DNA of 64,000 nucleotides from Corynebacterium testudinoris (lineage in GTDB: Bacteria; Actinomycetota; Actinomycetes; Mycobacteriales; Mycobacteriaceae), in assembly GCF_001021045.1 (NCBI RefSeq), contig NZ_CP011545.1:496001-560000 (forward strand). The letters run 5' to 3'. Both the position numbers and the translations under genes were made by a program. Under the pieces are notes generated by a model. That model was given only the letters and a program-made list of their open reading frames with translations, was not told the origin of the DNA and ran no database searches. Positions 37,976 through 48,371 of this stretch are shown one piece after another (positions within the stretch are counted from its first letter, which is position 1; every line of letters begins with the position of its first letter).

Positions 37976-38851
37976 CTAGGTCCCCATGGGGACCCCCACT
38001 TTCCAGTACCCCATGAAGCACACCTGGTGCCGGGGGATGCCGCGTTCCTTCACCAAATGCCTGCGCAGTGCTGTCACCACGCCGGACTCACCGGCGATCC
38101 AGTAGTAGATGCCCTCACCGGGCTGCTTATCGACGTCCACGGGCTCACCCGCCGCGGAAAACGTCGGGGTCTCCCACGTCACTTCGTCGGTGTCATCACC
38201 ATCCAGGGCGATGTGCAGGTGGCGGGTCAAGGGTGCGCCAAACGGCTCATCGTTGCGGTCGAGCCAGGTCACCCGGATACCGGGCGGGGCCTGGAGTGGG
38301 AGGTGGTCCTCTGCCGCTGGTACCTCGAGGAGGACTTCGCCGCGGGCATCAGCGGGCAGGTCTTCGAGGATGCGGGCGACCGCGGGGACGGCGGTTTCAT
38401 CACCGATAAGCCGCACCTCGGTGGCGCGGCCGGGGAAGAACTCAATGCCGCCGCCGTACTGGCTTTCCGGCCCGGGGCCGATGACGATGAGCTCGTCGCC
38501 GATCTCAGCGTTGGCGGCCCACGTGGCGGCGGGGCCGGACTCGCCCTCCTTGAGGTGCAAGACGACGTCGACAGTGAGCAGGTTGTCCTGCAGCTCACGG
38601 ACGGAGTAGGTGCGGATGTGGCCTCGCTCGTCCTCGGGGAGGCCGCGCCAGTAGTCGAACCAGGTGCCGTCGGTGGGCAGCGTTGGCAGGTTGCCGGAAG
38701 CGGTGGGGATGATGAACTTGATGCGCTGATCCAAGATGGGCCCATTGATGGTGAAATCGTGGAGCGTATCGCCGGAGAGGACCAGCCGCAGGAACGTGGG
38801 GGTCAGGCGCTCGAGGGAATGGACGCGGACGGTGAAGGGCTGAAAAGTCAC
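37976..38851 (-). CDS. Siderophore-interacting FAD-binding protein
   Basis: A 291-residue ferric-siderophore reductase of the SIP/ViuB family. The FAD site is in HIRTYSVREL near residue 80 (RxYS type), followed by GPAATWAANAEIGDELIVIGPG. The C-terminal NAD(P)H domain ends GIPRHQVCFMGYWKVG. It releases iron from imported siderophores in the cytoplasm. It is the last gene of the ABC import operon, four bases after the ATPase. Confidence 0.92.
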   Translation of the reverse strand: MTFQPFTVRVHSLERLTPTFLRLVLSGDTLHDFTINGPILDQRIKFIIPTASGNLPTLPTDGTWFDYWRGLPEDERGHIRTYSVRELQDNLLTVDVVLHLKEGESGPAATWAANAEIGDELIVIGPGPESQYGGGIEFFPGRATEVRLIGDETAVPAVARILEDLPADARGEVLLEVPAAEDHLPLQAPPGIRVTWLDRNDEPFGAPLTRHLHIALDGDDTDEVTWETPTFSAAGEPVDVDKQPGEGIYYWIAGESGVVTALRRHLVKERGIPRHQVCFMGYWKVGVPMGT

Positions 38852-38855
38852 TGGA

Positions 38856-39659
38856 TTACCTCAGGATGTGGTGACGGCCGATGGGCATGACCATCGGGCG
38901 GCCGGAAACGGGGTCGGGCATGACATGGGATTCGAGAGCGAAGACCTCTTTGACCGTCGCGGCGGTCACCACCTCGTCGGGAGTACCGGAGGCCACGATC
39001 GCCCCCTCACGCATGGCAATGAGGTGATCGCAGTAGCGGGCCGCCAAGTTGAGGTCGTGCAACACCATGACGATGGTGGTGCCGCGGCGGGCATTGAGGT
39101 CGAGCAAGAGATCAAGAATGTCGAGCTGGTTGGCGACGTCGAGGTAGGTAGTTGGTTCGTCGAGGAGCAAAATATCGGTATCTTGGGCCAGCGCCATGGC
39201 GATCCACACCCGTTGCCGCTGGCCGCCGGACAACTCATCGACGCTGCGTTCAGCCAGCTCAGTGAGTCCAGTGGCGGCGAGGGAATCGGCAACGACCTCG
39301 TAGTCTGTGGTGCTCCACCGGCCGAACAACCCCTGATGGGGTGTGCGGCCGCGACCAACGAGATCGGCGACGGTGATGCCGTCGGGCGCGGTGGGGGTCT
39401 GCGGAAGCAGACCCAGGATGCGGGCCAGCTCGCGGGTGGGCAGATCGTTGATCGGCGCGGCGTCGATAAGCACCTGCCCGGACTCGGGTGTGAGCAGGCG
39501 GGACAGCGCACGCAGGAGGGTTGATTTGCCGCAGCCGTTGGCGCCAATGATGGCGGTCACGGCGCCCGGCGCGATCTCAACGTTGAGGTCGGTGGCGACC
39601 TGGCGGGTACCGTATCCGAGGGTGAGATCCCGGGCGGATAACGAATGGGATGCGGTCAT
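38856..39659 (-). CDS. Siderophore ABC transporter ATPase
   Basis: A 267-residue FepC/FhuC-type ATPase. Walker A is GANGCGKST, the signature is LSGGQRQRVWIAMALA, and Walker B is ILLLDEPTTYLD. ATG at 39659 overlaps the upstream permease stop; the longer in-frame reading is antisense noise. It energises import with the two permeases and binding protein upstream. Confidence 0.93.
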   Translation of the reverse strand: MTASHSLSARDLTLGYGTRQVATDLNVEIAPGAVTAIIGANGCGKSTLLRALSRLLTPESGQVLIDAAPINDLPTRELARILGLLPQTPTAPDGITVADLVGRGRTPHQGLFGRWSTTDYEVVADSLAATGLTELAERSVDELSGGQRQRVWIAMALAQDTDILLLDEPTTYLDVANQLDILDLLLDLNARRGTTIVMVLHDLNLAARYCDHLIAMREGAIVASGTPDEVVTAATVKEVFALESHVMPDPVSGRPMVMPIGRHHILR

Positions 39660-40678
39660 GAGGCACCTCCGGTGCGCTGGGAACGAATGAGAAGGAAGAT
39701 CAGGTACGGCGCGCCAAGGATGCCCGTGATGACGCCGACCGGGTAGCGGGTGCCCAACGCGAACTGGCCCAGCAGATCCGCCCCGAGCACGAGCAGCGCG
39801 CCAACGAGCGCGGCAGCCGCGATGGGGGAGGCGCCGGGGCCAATGAGCCGCATGGCGATAGGACCCGACATGAACGCGACGAACGCGATGGGACCGCACG
39901 CGGCCGTAGCCACGGCGATGAGGGCCACGGCAGCGATAATGATCGTGATGCGGGTGGCGGTCACCGGGATGCCCAGCGCGGACGCCAGATCATCGCCCAT
40001 GCGCAAAACGGAGAGACGGTGGCTGAGCACCACAATGAGGGGGATCATCAACCCGGCGGTGATCGCCACCGGCACCACCCACGTCCAGCTGGCGGCGTTG
40101 AGCGATCCCGTCAGCCAACGCGTGGCGGTGGGAAGATCCCACGCCGCGGCGCGGGAGAGCGTGTAGGTAACCACCGATTGCAGCAAGGCCGCGACGCCGA
40201 TGCCGATGAGAATGAGCCGGGTTCCCGCGAAGCCGCTGCGCAACGACAAGGCATAAATCAAGGCCGCAACGAGCAGGGCCGCGAGAAGGGCGAGGAGGGA
40301 CACCGTGGCCTGATTGAGATGGAAGAACACAATGCCGACGACCCCTGCTGCACCAGCGCCGGAAGAGATGCCGATGATATCGGGCGAAGCGAGCTGATTG
40401 CGCAGCATGGTTTGGAACACCACGCCAGACACACCGAAGGACGCGCCCGCGACGACGGCGAGTGCAGTGCGGGGCAGCCGCAGCTCACCGACCGTATAAG
40501 ACGCGCCGGGTACTCGCTCGCCGGCAATGACAGCGATGACATCGCCCGGAGGGTAAAAGGTCTCACCGACCATGAGGGCGGTGGCGACGAGCGCCGCGAG
40601 GATGAGACTGAGAACGCTGATGGTGATGACACGAGAGCGGCGACGGGCAGCGCGGCCGGCGCGCAGAGAGGTGGTCAT
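39656..40678 (-). CDS. FecCD-type siderophore permease
   Basis: A 340-residue permease with about nine helices. Family segments are GELRLPRTALAVVAGASFGVSGVVFQTMLRN (key residues LRLPR…GA-FG-SG-V-Q-M-RNQLASPDIIGISSGA) and GPIAFVAF. ATG at 40678 is preferred; it overlaps the preceding permease by 4 bases. Confidence 0.92.
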   Translation of the reverse strand: MTTSLRAGRAARRRSRVITISVLSLILAALVATALMVGETFYPPGDVIAVIAGERVPGASYTVGELRLPRTALAVVAGASFGVSGVVFQTMLRNQLASPDIIGISSGAGAAGVVGIVFFHLNQATVSLLALLAALLVAALIYALSLRSGFAGTRLILIGIGVAALLQSVVTYTLSRAAAWDLPTATRWLTGSLNAASWTWVVPVAITAGLMIPLIVVLSHRLSVLRMGDDLASALGIPVTATRITIIIAAVALIAVATAACGPIAFVAFMSGPIAMRLIGPGASPIAAAALVGALLVLGADLLGQFALGTRYPVGVITGILGAPYLIFLLIRSQRTGGAS

Positions 40679-41676
40679 AGTTCGCGGGCCTTCGTTCGGC
40701 GGACGATCCAAATGAACAGCGGGGCACCAATGATCGGGGTGAGCACGGCCACGGCGATCTCGCTGGGACGGTTGACCACCCGGCCGAGGGTATCGGCGCT
40801 GACCAAGAGAATTGCCCCTGCGAGCGCCGTGATCGGCATGAGCCAGCGGTGATCGGTACCAACGAGCAGGCGGCACAGGTGCGGGATGATGAGCCCGACG
40901 AAGCCAATCGGCCCGGCCAAGGCGGTGGCCACTCCGCAGAGGGTCACGGCCCCGAGGGTGGAAACCAGCCGTGTGGTGCCCGTGCGAGCGCCGAGGCCGG
41001 TAGCAATGTCATCGCCGAGCGCGAGGGCGTTGAGGCCGGTCGCACTTCCCCAACACAACAGGCCACCAACGATGAGGAAGGGGGCGGCTAGTGCCATCTG
41101 CTCAAAGTCCGCACCGCCGACATTGCCGATCTGCCAGAAACGGAAGGTGTCCATGACGTCGACGCGGGGGAGAAGAATGGCGCTGACCAGCGAGGTAGCG
41201 GCCGCAGCCGTCGCAGCCCCCGCGAGGGCGAGCGTCAGCGGCGTCGCCCCGGCCCCGCCGAGCGATCCCACGGTGTACACGAAGATCGCCGCGGCGGCGG
41301 AACCGATGATGGCGACGAAAAACGTGGACACCTGATTGTTGAGCCCAAAGAAGGCAATGCCAATGACCACGGCCAGCGCGGCGCCGGCGAGGACGCCGAA
41401 GATGCCGGGATCAGCCAAGGGATTGCGGGTGATCGCCTGCATCGTGGTTCCCGATACCGCCAGTGCTGCCCCGATGATCATCGCGAGGATGGTGCGCGGG
41501 ATCCGCTGGTGAGCTGCCGCCTGGTCGACGGTGTCGGTGTGGCCCTGCAACGCGGCCCAGACGTCGGTGAAGGAAATATCGCGCATGCCGAAGGCCACGG
41601 AGGCCACACCCACCACGCCCAATCCGAGGATGAGCGCGAGGGTGAACAGGAGACGGCGCGGGTGTGAGCGGTCCAA
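40675..41676 (-). CDS. FecCD-type siderophore permease
   Basis: A 333-residue permease with RIPRTILAMIIGAALAVSGTTMQ (key residues RIPRT…G-ALAVSG-T-Q) and TRNPLADPGIFG, then GPIGFVGLIIPHLCR. It pairs with the permease at 39656-40678 as a heterodimer. It starts four bases after the binding-protein stop. Confidence 0.92.
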   Translation of the reverse strand: MDRSHPRRLLFTLALILGLGVVGVASVAFGMRDISFTDVWAALQGHTDTVDQAAAHQRIPRTILAMIIGAALAVSGTTMQAITRNPLADPGIFGVLAGAALAVVIGIAFFGLNNQVSTFFVAIIGSAAAAIFVYTVGSLGGAGATPLTLALAGAATAAAATSLVSAILLPRVDVMDTFRFWQIGNVGGADFEQMALAAPFLIVGGLLCWGSATGLNALALGDDIATGLGARTGTTRLVSTLGAVTLCGVATALAGPIGFVGLIIPHLCRLLVGTDHRWLMPITALAGAILLVSADTLGRVVNRPSEIAVAVLTPIIGAPLFIWIVRRTKAREL

Positions 41677-41680
41677 GAGA

Positions 41681-42724
41681 TTAGTTCAGGGCGTCGTTGA
41701 GCAGTGAGAAGTAATCCTGGATGCTCCACGGGATGGACAGCGGGGACGGGGTGGCGGCTGCTGCCAGGGGACCGTTGCCCAGGAAGGCAACGTGGCCGTC
41801 GCGGATGGCGGGGATGCGTCCCAGCAGGGGGTGGGCCTGGAGCTCGGCCAGGGTCTTGGCGTTCTCCGCCGGATCATCGGAGCCGTAGGAGATCATGAGG
41901 GTGACGTCGCTGAAAGCCTCGACATCTTCGGCGGAGCGCTCGATCCAGAAGCTCTCGGCCTGCCCGCTTTCGTCCTGCACGATCTGGGGGACGCCGATTC
42001 CGGCGTCGGCGAGGAAGCCCGCGCGCGGGTCCTTGGTGCCGTAGAAACCGATCTTGGAGTTGTCGTTTTGGCCGCCGAAGGCGGTGAACAGGACCTTGGC
42101 CTCTTTGAGATTGGGGAACTGGTTGAGGGTGTCAGCGACTTCGGTGTCCAGGGCCGTGTTGAGTTCTGTGCCCTTGTCCTCCATGCCCAGTCCGGTGGCA
42201 TCGAGAGTGATCATCTCATCCAATGAGGTGCCCCACGGGATTCCCGGGTAGGCGACGACGGGAGCGATCTTGGACAGCTTGTCGTAGTCATCCTGGGTGA
42301 TGCCGGAGTAGGCAGCGAGGATGACATCGGGCTGGGTGTCAGCGATCTGCTCGAAAGGAATGGAGTCGGTCTCGTCGAAGAGCACCGGGGTCTCGCCGCC
42401 CAGTTCCTCGAGCTTCTCCTCGACCCAGGGGAGGATGCCGTCGCCGTCATCGTCGCCGAAGGCAGCCTTGGACATGCCGACGGGAACCACGTCGAGAGCC
42501 AGGGGCACCTCGTTGTTGGCCCAGCCAATCGTGGCCACGCGCTCGGGCTGGGACTCGATGGTGGTCGACCCGAACGCGTGGTCCAGGGTCACGGGGAACT
42601 CGCCCGAGGTGGCGGTCGTCTTGGCGTCGGCGGACTCCGAGGTAGAGGTGGACTCGGACGCGGAACCGCATGCTGCCAGAGTGAGGGCAGAGGCGACGAG
42701 GATAACTGGAATGGCAGCGCGCAT
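41681..42724 (-). CDS. Iron-siderophore-binding lipoprotein
   Basis: A 347-residue substrate-binding protein, FepB/FhuD-like. The signal (PVILVASALTLAACGS) ends in a lipobox LAAC. The helical-backbone fold is visible (RVATIGWANNEVPLAL, then DVILAAYSGITQDDYDKLSKIAPVV, shortened here to key parts). ATG at 42724 has a GAAAGG site. It is first in the operon SBP–permease–permease–ATPase–SIP, with a DtxR-like box upstream. Confidence 0.92.
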   Translation of the reverse strand: MRAAIPVILVASALTLAACGSASESTSTSESADAKTTATSGEFPVTLDHAFGSTTIESQPERVATIGWANNEVPLALDVVPVGMSKAAFGDDDGDGILPWVEEKLEELGGETPVLFDETDSIPFEQIADTQPDVILAAYSGITQDDYDKLSKIAPVVAYPGIPWGTSLDEMITLDATGLGMEDKGTELNTALDTEVADTLNQFPNLKEAKVLFTAFGGQNDNSKIGFYGTKDPRAGFLADAGIGVPQIVQDESGQAESFWIERSAEDVEAFSDVTLMISYGSDDPAENAKTLAELQAHPLLGRIPAIRDGHVAFLGNGPLAAAATPSPLSIPWSIQDYFSLLNDALN

Positions 42725-42754
42725 GGCGGACCTTTCGCTGGAAGAATGAGATAA

Positions 42755-42773
42755 GTAGGTAAGGCTAGGCAAA
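42755..42773. promoter_or_regulatory. DtxR-like iron box
   Basis: On the operon strand the 19-mer TTTGCCTAGCCTTACCTAC matches the DtxR consensus TTAGGTTAGCCTAACCTAA at 14 of 19 positions, including the central TAGCCT. It lies 30-50 bases before the siderophore-binding protein, where iron-dependent repression is expected. Confidence 0.6.
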
Positions 42774-42843
42774 GATAGCACGCCCTTATTCGGTTGCGGA
42801 AGAGAGTTTTGCACGAGCCGGAGTGGGTGTATGGTGGCGCCCC

Positions 42844-44034
42844 GTGCATGTGACCCGCCAACCCGTTCCCCGGCAGACTGAGATATCCGAACCCCGCCGC
42901 ATCATCGTCATGATCGCCCTGGCACTCGGCGGCTTCGCCATCGGCACGTCCGAATTCGTCTCCATGGGCCTGCTCCCGCTCATCGCCGACGACTTTGGCA
43001 TCGCCGAAAACCAAGCCGGACACATCATCTCCGCGTACGCCCTCGGCGTGGTCGTCGGAGCCCCGCTCATCACCGCGCTCACGGGATTCGTTCCCCGGCG
43101 TCGCCTGCTGCTCATCCTCATGACGGCCTTTACCCTCGGGCACGTCCTCGCCGCAGTGGCCGATAGTTACGCCACCTTGCTGGCCGCCCGGTTCATCGCA
43201 GGCCTCCCGCACGGCGCGTACTTCTCCGTCGCGGCCCTCTCGGCGGCGTCGATGGCGCCCGCCGGACAGCGGGGCCGCGCCATCGCCTTCGTCGGCATGG
43301 GCCTATCCGTGGCCACTGTCGCTGGTGTTCCGGCCGCGCAGGCACTCGGCCAGGCCTTCGGCTGGGCCACCGCCTATGTCCTCGTGGCTGTGCTGGCGGC
43401 GATGACCGTCACCGCCCTGTGGTTCCTCATGCCGCACATGACCCAGATGCCCACCACCTCGGTCCGCACCGAACTGGGCGCGCTCACCCGCAGCCAAGTG
43501 TGGCTAACGCTAGCCATGGGCACCGTGGGATTCGGCGGCATGTTCGCCGTCTACACCTACATCTCCTGGACGATGACCGAGCGCGCAGGGATGGACGTGT
43601 CCTGGATGTGGCTGGTGCTCATGGCCTACGGCGTGGGCAGCGTCGCCGGCAACTGGTTTGGTGGGCGCCTGGCCGACCGCAACCTCGATCGCGGCATCCT
43701 CTTCGCCCTCATCATGATCGGCGTCATCCTCCTCACCTTCTCCTGGGCTTCCGCCTGGGTCGTGCCCGGCACCATCGCCTTCGCCTTCGTCGGCTTCTTT
43801 GGCGCCAGTCTCGTCCCGAGCCTGCAACTGCGCCTCATGGATGTCGCCGGGGATGCCCAAACTCTGGCCGCCTCGCTCAACCACTCGGCGCTCAACCTGG
43901 CCAACGCATTCGGCGCGGCTTTGGGTGGCGTGGTCATCGCCGCCGGTTGGGGCTACTCCGCGCCCGCCATCGCCGGTGCAGGGCTCGCAGTGCTGGCCAT
44001 CCTCATCTGGATCCCAGCCACCCGACTAAGGTGA
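42844..44034 (+). CDS. MFS transporter, DHA1/AraJ-like
   Basis: A roughly 396-residue 12-helix transporter (GGFAIGTSEFVSMGLLPLIADDF at the start; key residues GTSEF-SMGLLP). It belongs to the arabinose-efflux/drug-exporter group. The start is uncertain: GTG 42844 is placed about seven bases after a TATGGT -10 (42830-42835) with TTGCAC at 42809, suggesting leaderless translation; GTG 42850 and 42823 also fit. It diverges from the siderophore operon and could export a siderophore or drug; substrate unknown. Confidence 0.85.
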   Translation: MHVTRQPVPRQTEISEPRRIIVMIALALGGFAIGTSEFVSMGLLPLIADDFGIAENQAGHIISAYALGVVVGAPLITALTGFVPRRRLLLILMTAFTLGHVLAAVADSYATLLAARFIAGLPHGAYFSVAALSAASMAPAGQRGRAIAFVGMGLSVATVAGVPAAQALGQAFGWATAYVLVAVLAAMTVTALWFLMPHMTQMPTTSVRTELGALTRSQVWLTLAMGTVGFGGMFAVYTYISWTMTERAGMDVSWMWLVLMAYGVGSVAGNWFGGRLADRNLDRGILFALIMIGVILLTFSWASAWVVPGTIAFAFVGFFGASLVPSLQLRLMDVAGDAQTLAASLNHSALNLANAFGAALGGVVIAAGWGYSAPAIAGAGLAVLAILIWIPATRLR

Positions 44035-44039
44035 TCGGA

Positions 44040-44939
44040 ATGAGTCTGACCATCACCTCCGTCAACGTCAATGGCATCCGCGCCGCCGTCAAACAGCGCA
44101 ACGAGGACAACCCGGGCATGCATGCCTGGCTTGATCAGACCGCCGCCGAGGTGGTCCTCCTCCAGGAGGTGCGCGCCACCGTGGAGGAGACGGTCGCAGC
44201 CCTCCAGCCGGCGCTGGATTCCGGCTGGCACTACGTCGGCGCACCTGCCGCAGCGAAGGGCCGCGCAGGTGTGGGAATCCTCTCTCGCTCCCCGCTTTTC
44301 GACGTCCGCGTGGGTTTCGGTTCCTTCCCCGATTCCGGCCGGTGGATCGAAGGCACCTACGAGGGCGTGCGGGTGGCCTCCCTGTACCTGCCGTCCGGCT
44401 CCGCCGGTACGGCTAAGCAGGACGAAAAGTACACCTTCCTCGACGAGTTCACCGGGATCCTCGATGCCCGCGCCGAGGAGTTCGGTGACATGGTCATCGG
44501 CGGCGATTGGAACATCTGCCACCGCCGCGAAGACCTGAAGAATTGGAAGACCAACCAGAAGAAGTCCGGCTTCCTCCCCGACGAGCGCGCCTTCATGGAC
44601 TCCGTATTCGGCGCCTTCCCAGAAGAGACCAGCCAAGAAAAGCCCGGCCTGGGAGAGTACTTCGGCGTGGTTGATTACCCCGGCCGCACCGTCCGCACCG
44701 CCGCCACGCAGCCGCAATGGTTCGATGTTGCGCGCCGCCTCCAGCCGGAAGGCGAGGGCCCCTACACGTGGTGGACCTTCCGCGGGCAAGCCTTCAACAA
44801 CGACGCCGGGTGGCGCATCGACTACCAAGCCGCCACCGCGTCCATGCTGGAGCGCGCCGAGCGCTCCTGGGTTGATCGCGCACCATCCGTGGAAACCCGC
44901 TGGTCCGACCACTCGCCGCTGAACGTCACCTACCGCTAA
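44040..44939 (+). CDS. xth: Exodeoxyribonuclease III / AP endonuclease
   Basis: A 299-residue EEP-fold nuclease for base excision repair. Motifs are SVNVNGIRAAVKQ, the metal-binding Glu in LLQEVRA, GGDWNICH, and the terminal RWSDHSPLNVTY with catalytic Asp-His. ATG at 44040 follows the MFS stop by 5 bases. The next gene starts within its stop codon (TAATG). Confidence 0.93.
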   Translation: MSLTITSVNVNGIRAAVKQRNEDNPGMHAWLDQTAAEVVLLQEVRATVEETVAALQPALDSGWHYVGAPAAAKGRAGVGILSRSPLFDVRVGFGSFPDSGRWIEGTYEGVRVASLYLPSGSAGTAKQDEKYTFLDEFTGILDARAEEFGDMVIGGDWNICHRREDLKNWKTNQKKSGFLPDERAFMDSVFGAFPEETSQEKPGLGEYFGVVDYPGRTVRTAATQPQWFDVARRLQPEGEGPYTWWTFRGQAFNNDAGWRIDYQAATASMLERAERSWVDRAPSVETRWSDHSPLNVTYR

Positions 44940-45742
44940 TGGATGCCCTGGACACCGCGCAGCTGCTGACCACGCTGTTCATCATCGGCATCACCGCCGA
45001 AGCGATCACCGCGGCCCTGGCAGCCGGCCGGCAGCGCATGGACCTCTTCGGAGTCATCGCCCTCGCCGGCCTCACGGCCCTCGGCGGCGGCACGATGCGC
45101 GATGTCCTCCTTGACCACTACCCCCTGGCGTGGGTCGCGGAGCCGCGCTACCTCATCATCGTGGTCGCCGCCGCCTTAACGACGGTCGCGTTGTCCTTCA
45201 TCATGCACTACTTCCGCAAGCTGTTCTTGCTTGCCGACGCCGTCGGCCTCGCCGCCTTCTCCGTCATCGGCACCCAGGTCGCCCTGGAGATGGGACACGG
45301 GTTCGTCATCGCCTGCGTCGCTGCCGTGGTCAACGGTGTCTCCGGAGGTGTGCTGCGCGATCTCATGTCCGACCGGGTGCCCTTGGTGTTTTCCAAGGAG
45401 CTCTACGCGTCGATTTCCATCCTGGCCACGATCACCTACGTCAGCCTGCTGGAACTAGGGCTGGGGGAGAACTGGGTCATCGTCATCACCCTCATCACCG
45501 CCTTCGCCGTGCGCGTGCTGGCCATGTACCGCGGCTGGAGCCTGCCCGTCTTCGACTACCAAGGCAAAGACCAGCCCATCGACCCCCGCCTGCGCAGCTC
45601 CTACCGCTACATGCGCCGCGGCATCCGCCGCGTCTCCTTCGACATCTCCCGCTACTCCCTCCTCGACCGGAAAAAACGACCAGAGGGGGAGAAGAAGCAG
45701 AAGTGGAGGCGGAGAGATGACCCAGATCAGCCAGCCGGTTGA
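44939..45742 (+). CDS. TRIC-type cation channel family protein (UPF0126)
   Basis: A 267-residue protein with seven helices arranged as two glycine-rich repeats: LGGGTMRDVLLD near residue 45 and VSGGVLRDLMSD near residue 133, the hallmark of bacterial TRIC channels. The extra basic C terminus (RKKRPEGEKKQKWRRR) is cytoplasmic and specific to this group. Its start overlaps the xth stop. Confidence 0.88.
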   Translation: MDALDTAQLLTTLFIIGITAEAITAALAAGRQRMDLFGVIALAGLTALGGGTMRDVLLDHYPLAWVAEPRYLIIVVAAALTTVALSFIMHYFRKLFLLADAVGLAAFSVIGTQVALEMGHGFVIACVAAVVNGVSGGVLRDLMSDRVPLVFSKELYASISILATITYVSLLELGLGENWVIVITLITAFAVRVLAMYRGWSLPVFDYQGKDQPIDPRLRSSYRYMRRGIRRVSFDISRYSLLDRKKRPEGEKKQKWRRRDDPDQPAG

Positions 45743-45795
45743 TAGAATGACCCCGATATTGCCTTAAATCACAACAACAGAAGTGGAATCCGCTC

Positions 45796-45990
45796 ATGCG
45801 CGCACTCATCTCGCTCGTTCTCGGTGCTGTCCTCCTCGTGGGCGGCTATTTCTGGGCCGCCGATCTCGGCCACTCCGTCATGACCATGGTCGCGGCCATC
45901 GTCATGGGCATCGGCGGTGCCTTGATCGTCGCCGCTATTGCCATGGGCCTGGACAAGCTCAGCCCCACCTCCCGCAAACTGGGTAAGTAG
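45796..45990 (+). CDS. Small two-helix membrane protein
   Basis: A 64-residue protein with two hydrophobic segments (LVLGAVLLVGGYFWAA and AAIVMGIGGALIVAAIAM) and a charged tail. A TAGAAT -10-like hexamer lies about 50 bases upstream. Family unknown; located between the TRIC gene and trpS. Confidence 0.65.
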   Translation: MRALISLVLGAVLLVGGYFWAADLGHSVMTMVAAIVMGIGGALIVAAIAMGLDKLSPTSRKLGK

Positions 45991-47055
<1,065 letters not shown>

Positions 47056-47104
47056 ATTGTCCGCTTCATGTGCGGCTGGCCACATCATTACCTAACGTTG
47101 ATAC

Positions 47105-47116
47105 ATCAGTACTGAT
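47105..47116. promoter_or_regulatory. Perfect 12-bp palindrome upstream of the YihY gene
   Basis: ATCAGTACTGAT lies 20-30 bases before the GTG start of the YihY/BrkB gene, immediately before the ribosome site. The position suggests a small operator. Regulator unknown. Confidence 0.3.
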
Positions 47117-47136
47117 TTATTCGGGAAGGAACCCTT

Positions 47137-48216
47137 GTGGCCACGAGCACGCAGCCAGATGATCGTTACACCGACGAATTTGGGATAGAGCGCGCCCACC
47201 AGGACGAGCCGGGCGCCGTAGACAAGGTCCGCCGCAAGTCACAGCTGGTCGACCACACCATGCGCATGCAGGAGCGCTACGGAACCATGGGCGGAAACCA
47301 ATACTCCGCAGGCATTACCTACTTTTCTGTCGTCTCCATCTTCCCCATCCTCATGCTCGTGATGGCTGCCGCCGCCAGCGTCTTGGCCAACAACGATCAA
47401 TTGCTCGCCGACCTTGAAAACCGCATCACCGAATCAGTCGATGGCGAATTGGGCACTCTCCTCAACGACATCCTTTCCACCGCCATCGACCAGCGTGGCG
47501 CTGTCGCGGGCATCGGCGCCCTGACCGCCCTGTGGTCCGGCCTGGGATGGATGAGCAATCTCCGCTACGGCGTGTCCAAGATGTGGAAGCTCGATCCCAC
47601 CGACACCGGGGGCTTCCTCAAGTCCAAAATCAGTGACCTCCTCGGCCTGGTCGGCCTCATGGTTGCGTTCGCAATCGCCTTCGGTGTCACCGCCGTTGGT
47701 AGTTCCGGGCTCACGGAAACCCTGCTGGACCTGGTGGGACTCGGGGACGTTCCCGGTATCCGCTACATCACTCTCACCGTGGCGATCCTCGTCGGAGTCC
47801 TAGCGAACTTCCTCGTCATGGCGTGGATGGTCTTCTACCTGCCACGCACGACCGTGCCGCGCCGTTCCGGCCTGCAGGCCGCGTTCATCGGCGCCATCGC
47901 CCTGGAAGTGATCAAGCAGCTCGGTTCGCTGTTCGCCTCTAATGCTCTCTCCAACCCGGCTGGCGCGACCTTCGGCCCCATCATCGGCCTCATGGTCATC
48001 CTCTATCTGGTGTGGCGCCTGGTCATGTACGTCTCCGCATGGGCCGCTACCTCGGAGGAATCCCTCAAGCTGGCGCAGGTTCCCGTTCCGGAGCCCGCCA
48101 TCATCCGTGTGCGCCAAGAAATCAACCAGGGACCCGGCACGGGAACGAGCCTCGGCGTGGGCGCTGCCCTCGGAGCCGCAGGCGCCGGCCTCATCGCGTT
48201 GCTCACCCGCAAGTAA
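47137..48216 (+). CDS. yhjD: YihY/BrkB family inner membrane protein
   Basis: A 359-residue protein with about six helices. It has GNQYSAGITYFSVVSIFPILM, the conserved N-terminal amphipathic region of the family (key residues AGITYFSVVS-FP), WSGLGWMSNLRYGVSKMW, and GPIIGLMVILYLVWRLVMY. The GTG start has a GGGAAGGA site. The function of the family is not established, despite older 'ribonuclease BN' labels. Named by similarity to corynebacterial yhjD. Confidence 0.85.
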   Translation: MATSTQPDDRYTDEFGIERAHQDEPGAVDKVRRKSQLVDHTMRMQERYGTMGGNQYSAGITYFSVVSIFPILMLVMAAAASVLANNDQLLADLENRITESVDGELGTLLNDILSTAIDQRGAVAGIGALTALWSGLGWMSNLRYGVSKMWKLDPTDTGGFLKSKISDLLGLVGLMVAFAIAFGVTAVGSSGLTETLLDLVGLGDVPGIRYITLTVAILVGVLANFLVMAWMVFYLPRTTVPRRSGLQAAFIGAIALEVIKQLGSLFASNALSNPAGATFGPIIGLMVILYLVWRLVMYVSAWAATSEESLKLAQVPVPEPAIIRVRQEINQGPGTGTSLGVGAALGAAGAGLIALLTRK

Positions 48217-48371
48217 CTCCGGTCGGCTCTCGTCGAGCAGACCACCAGCGGGCGAAATGATGGGCAGGCAGGCTTGCCCATGCGCATTCGGTGTGTTGAT
48301 GGCGGGAAGCTAGTTTCGGACAAGTGGCATCCGAGCGGGCGCTAGAACGCACAGGGGAGGGGAATGCCTAG

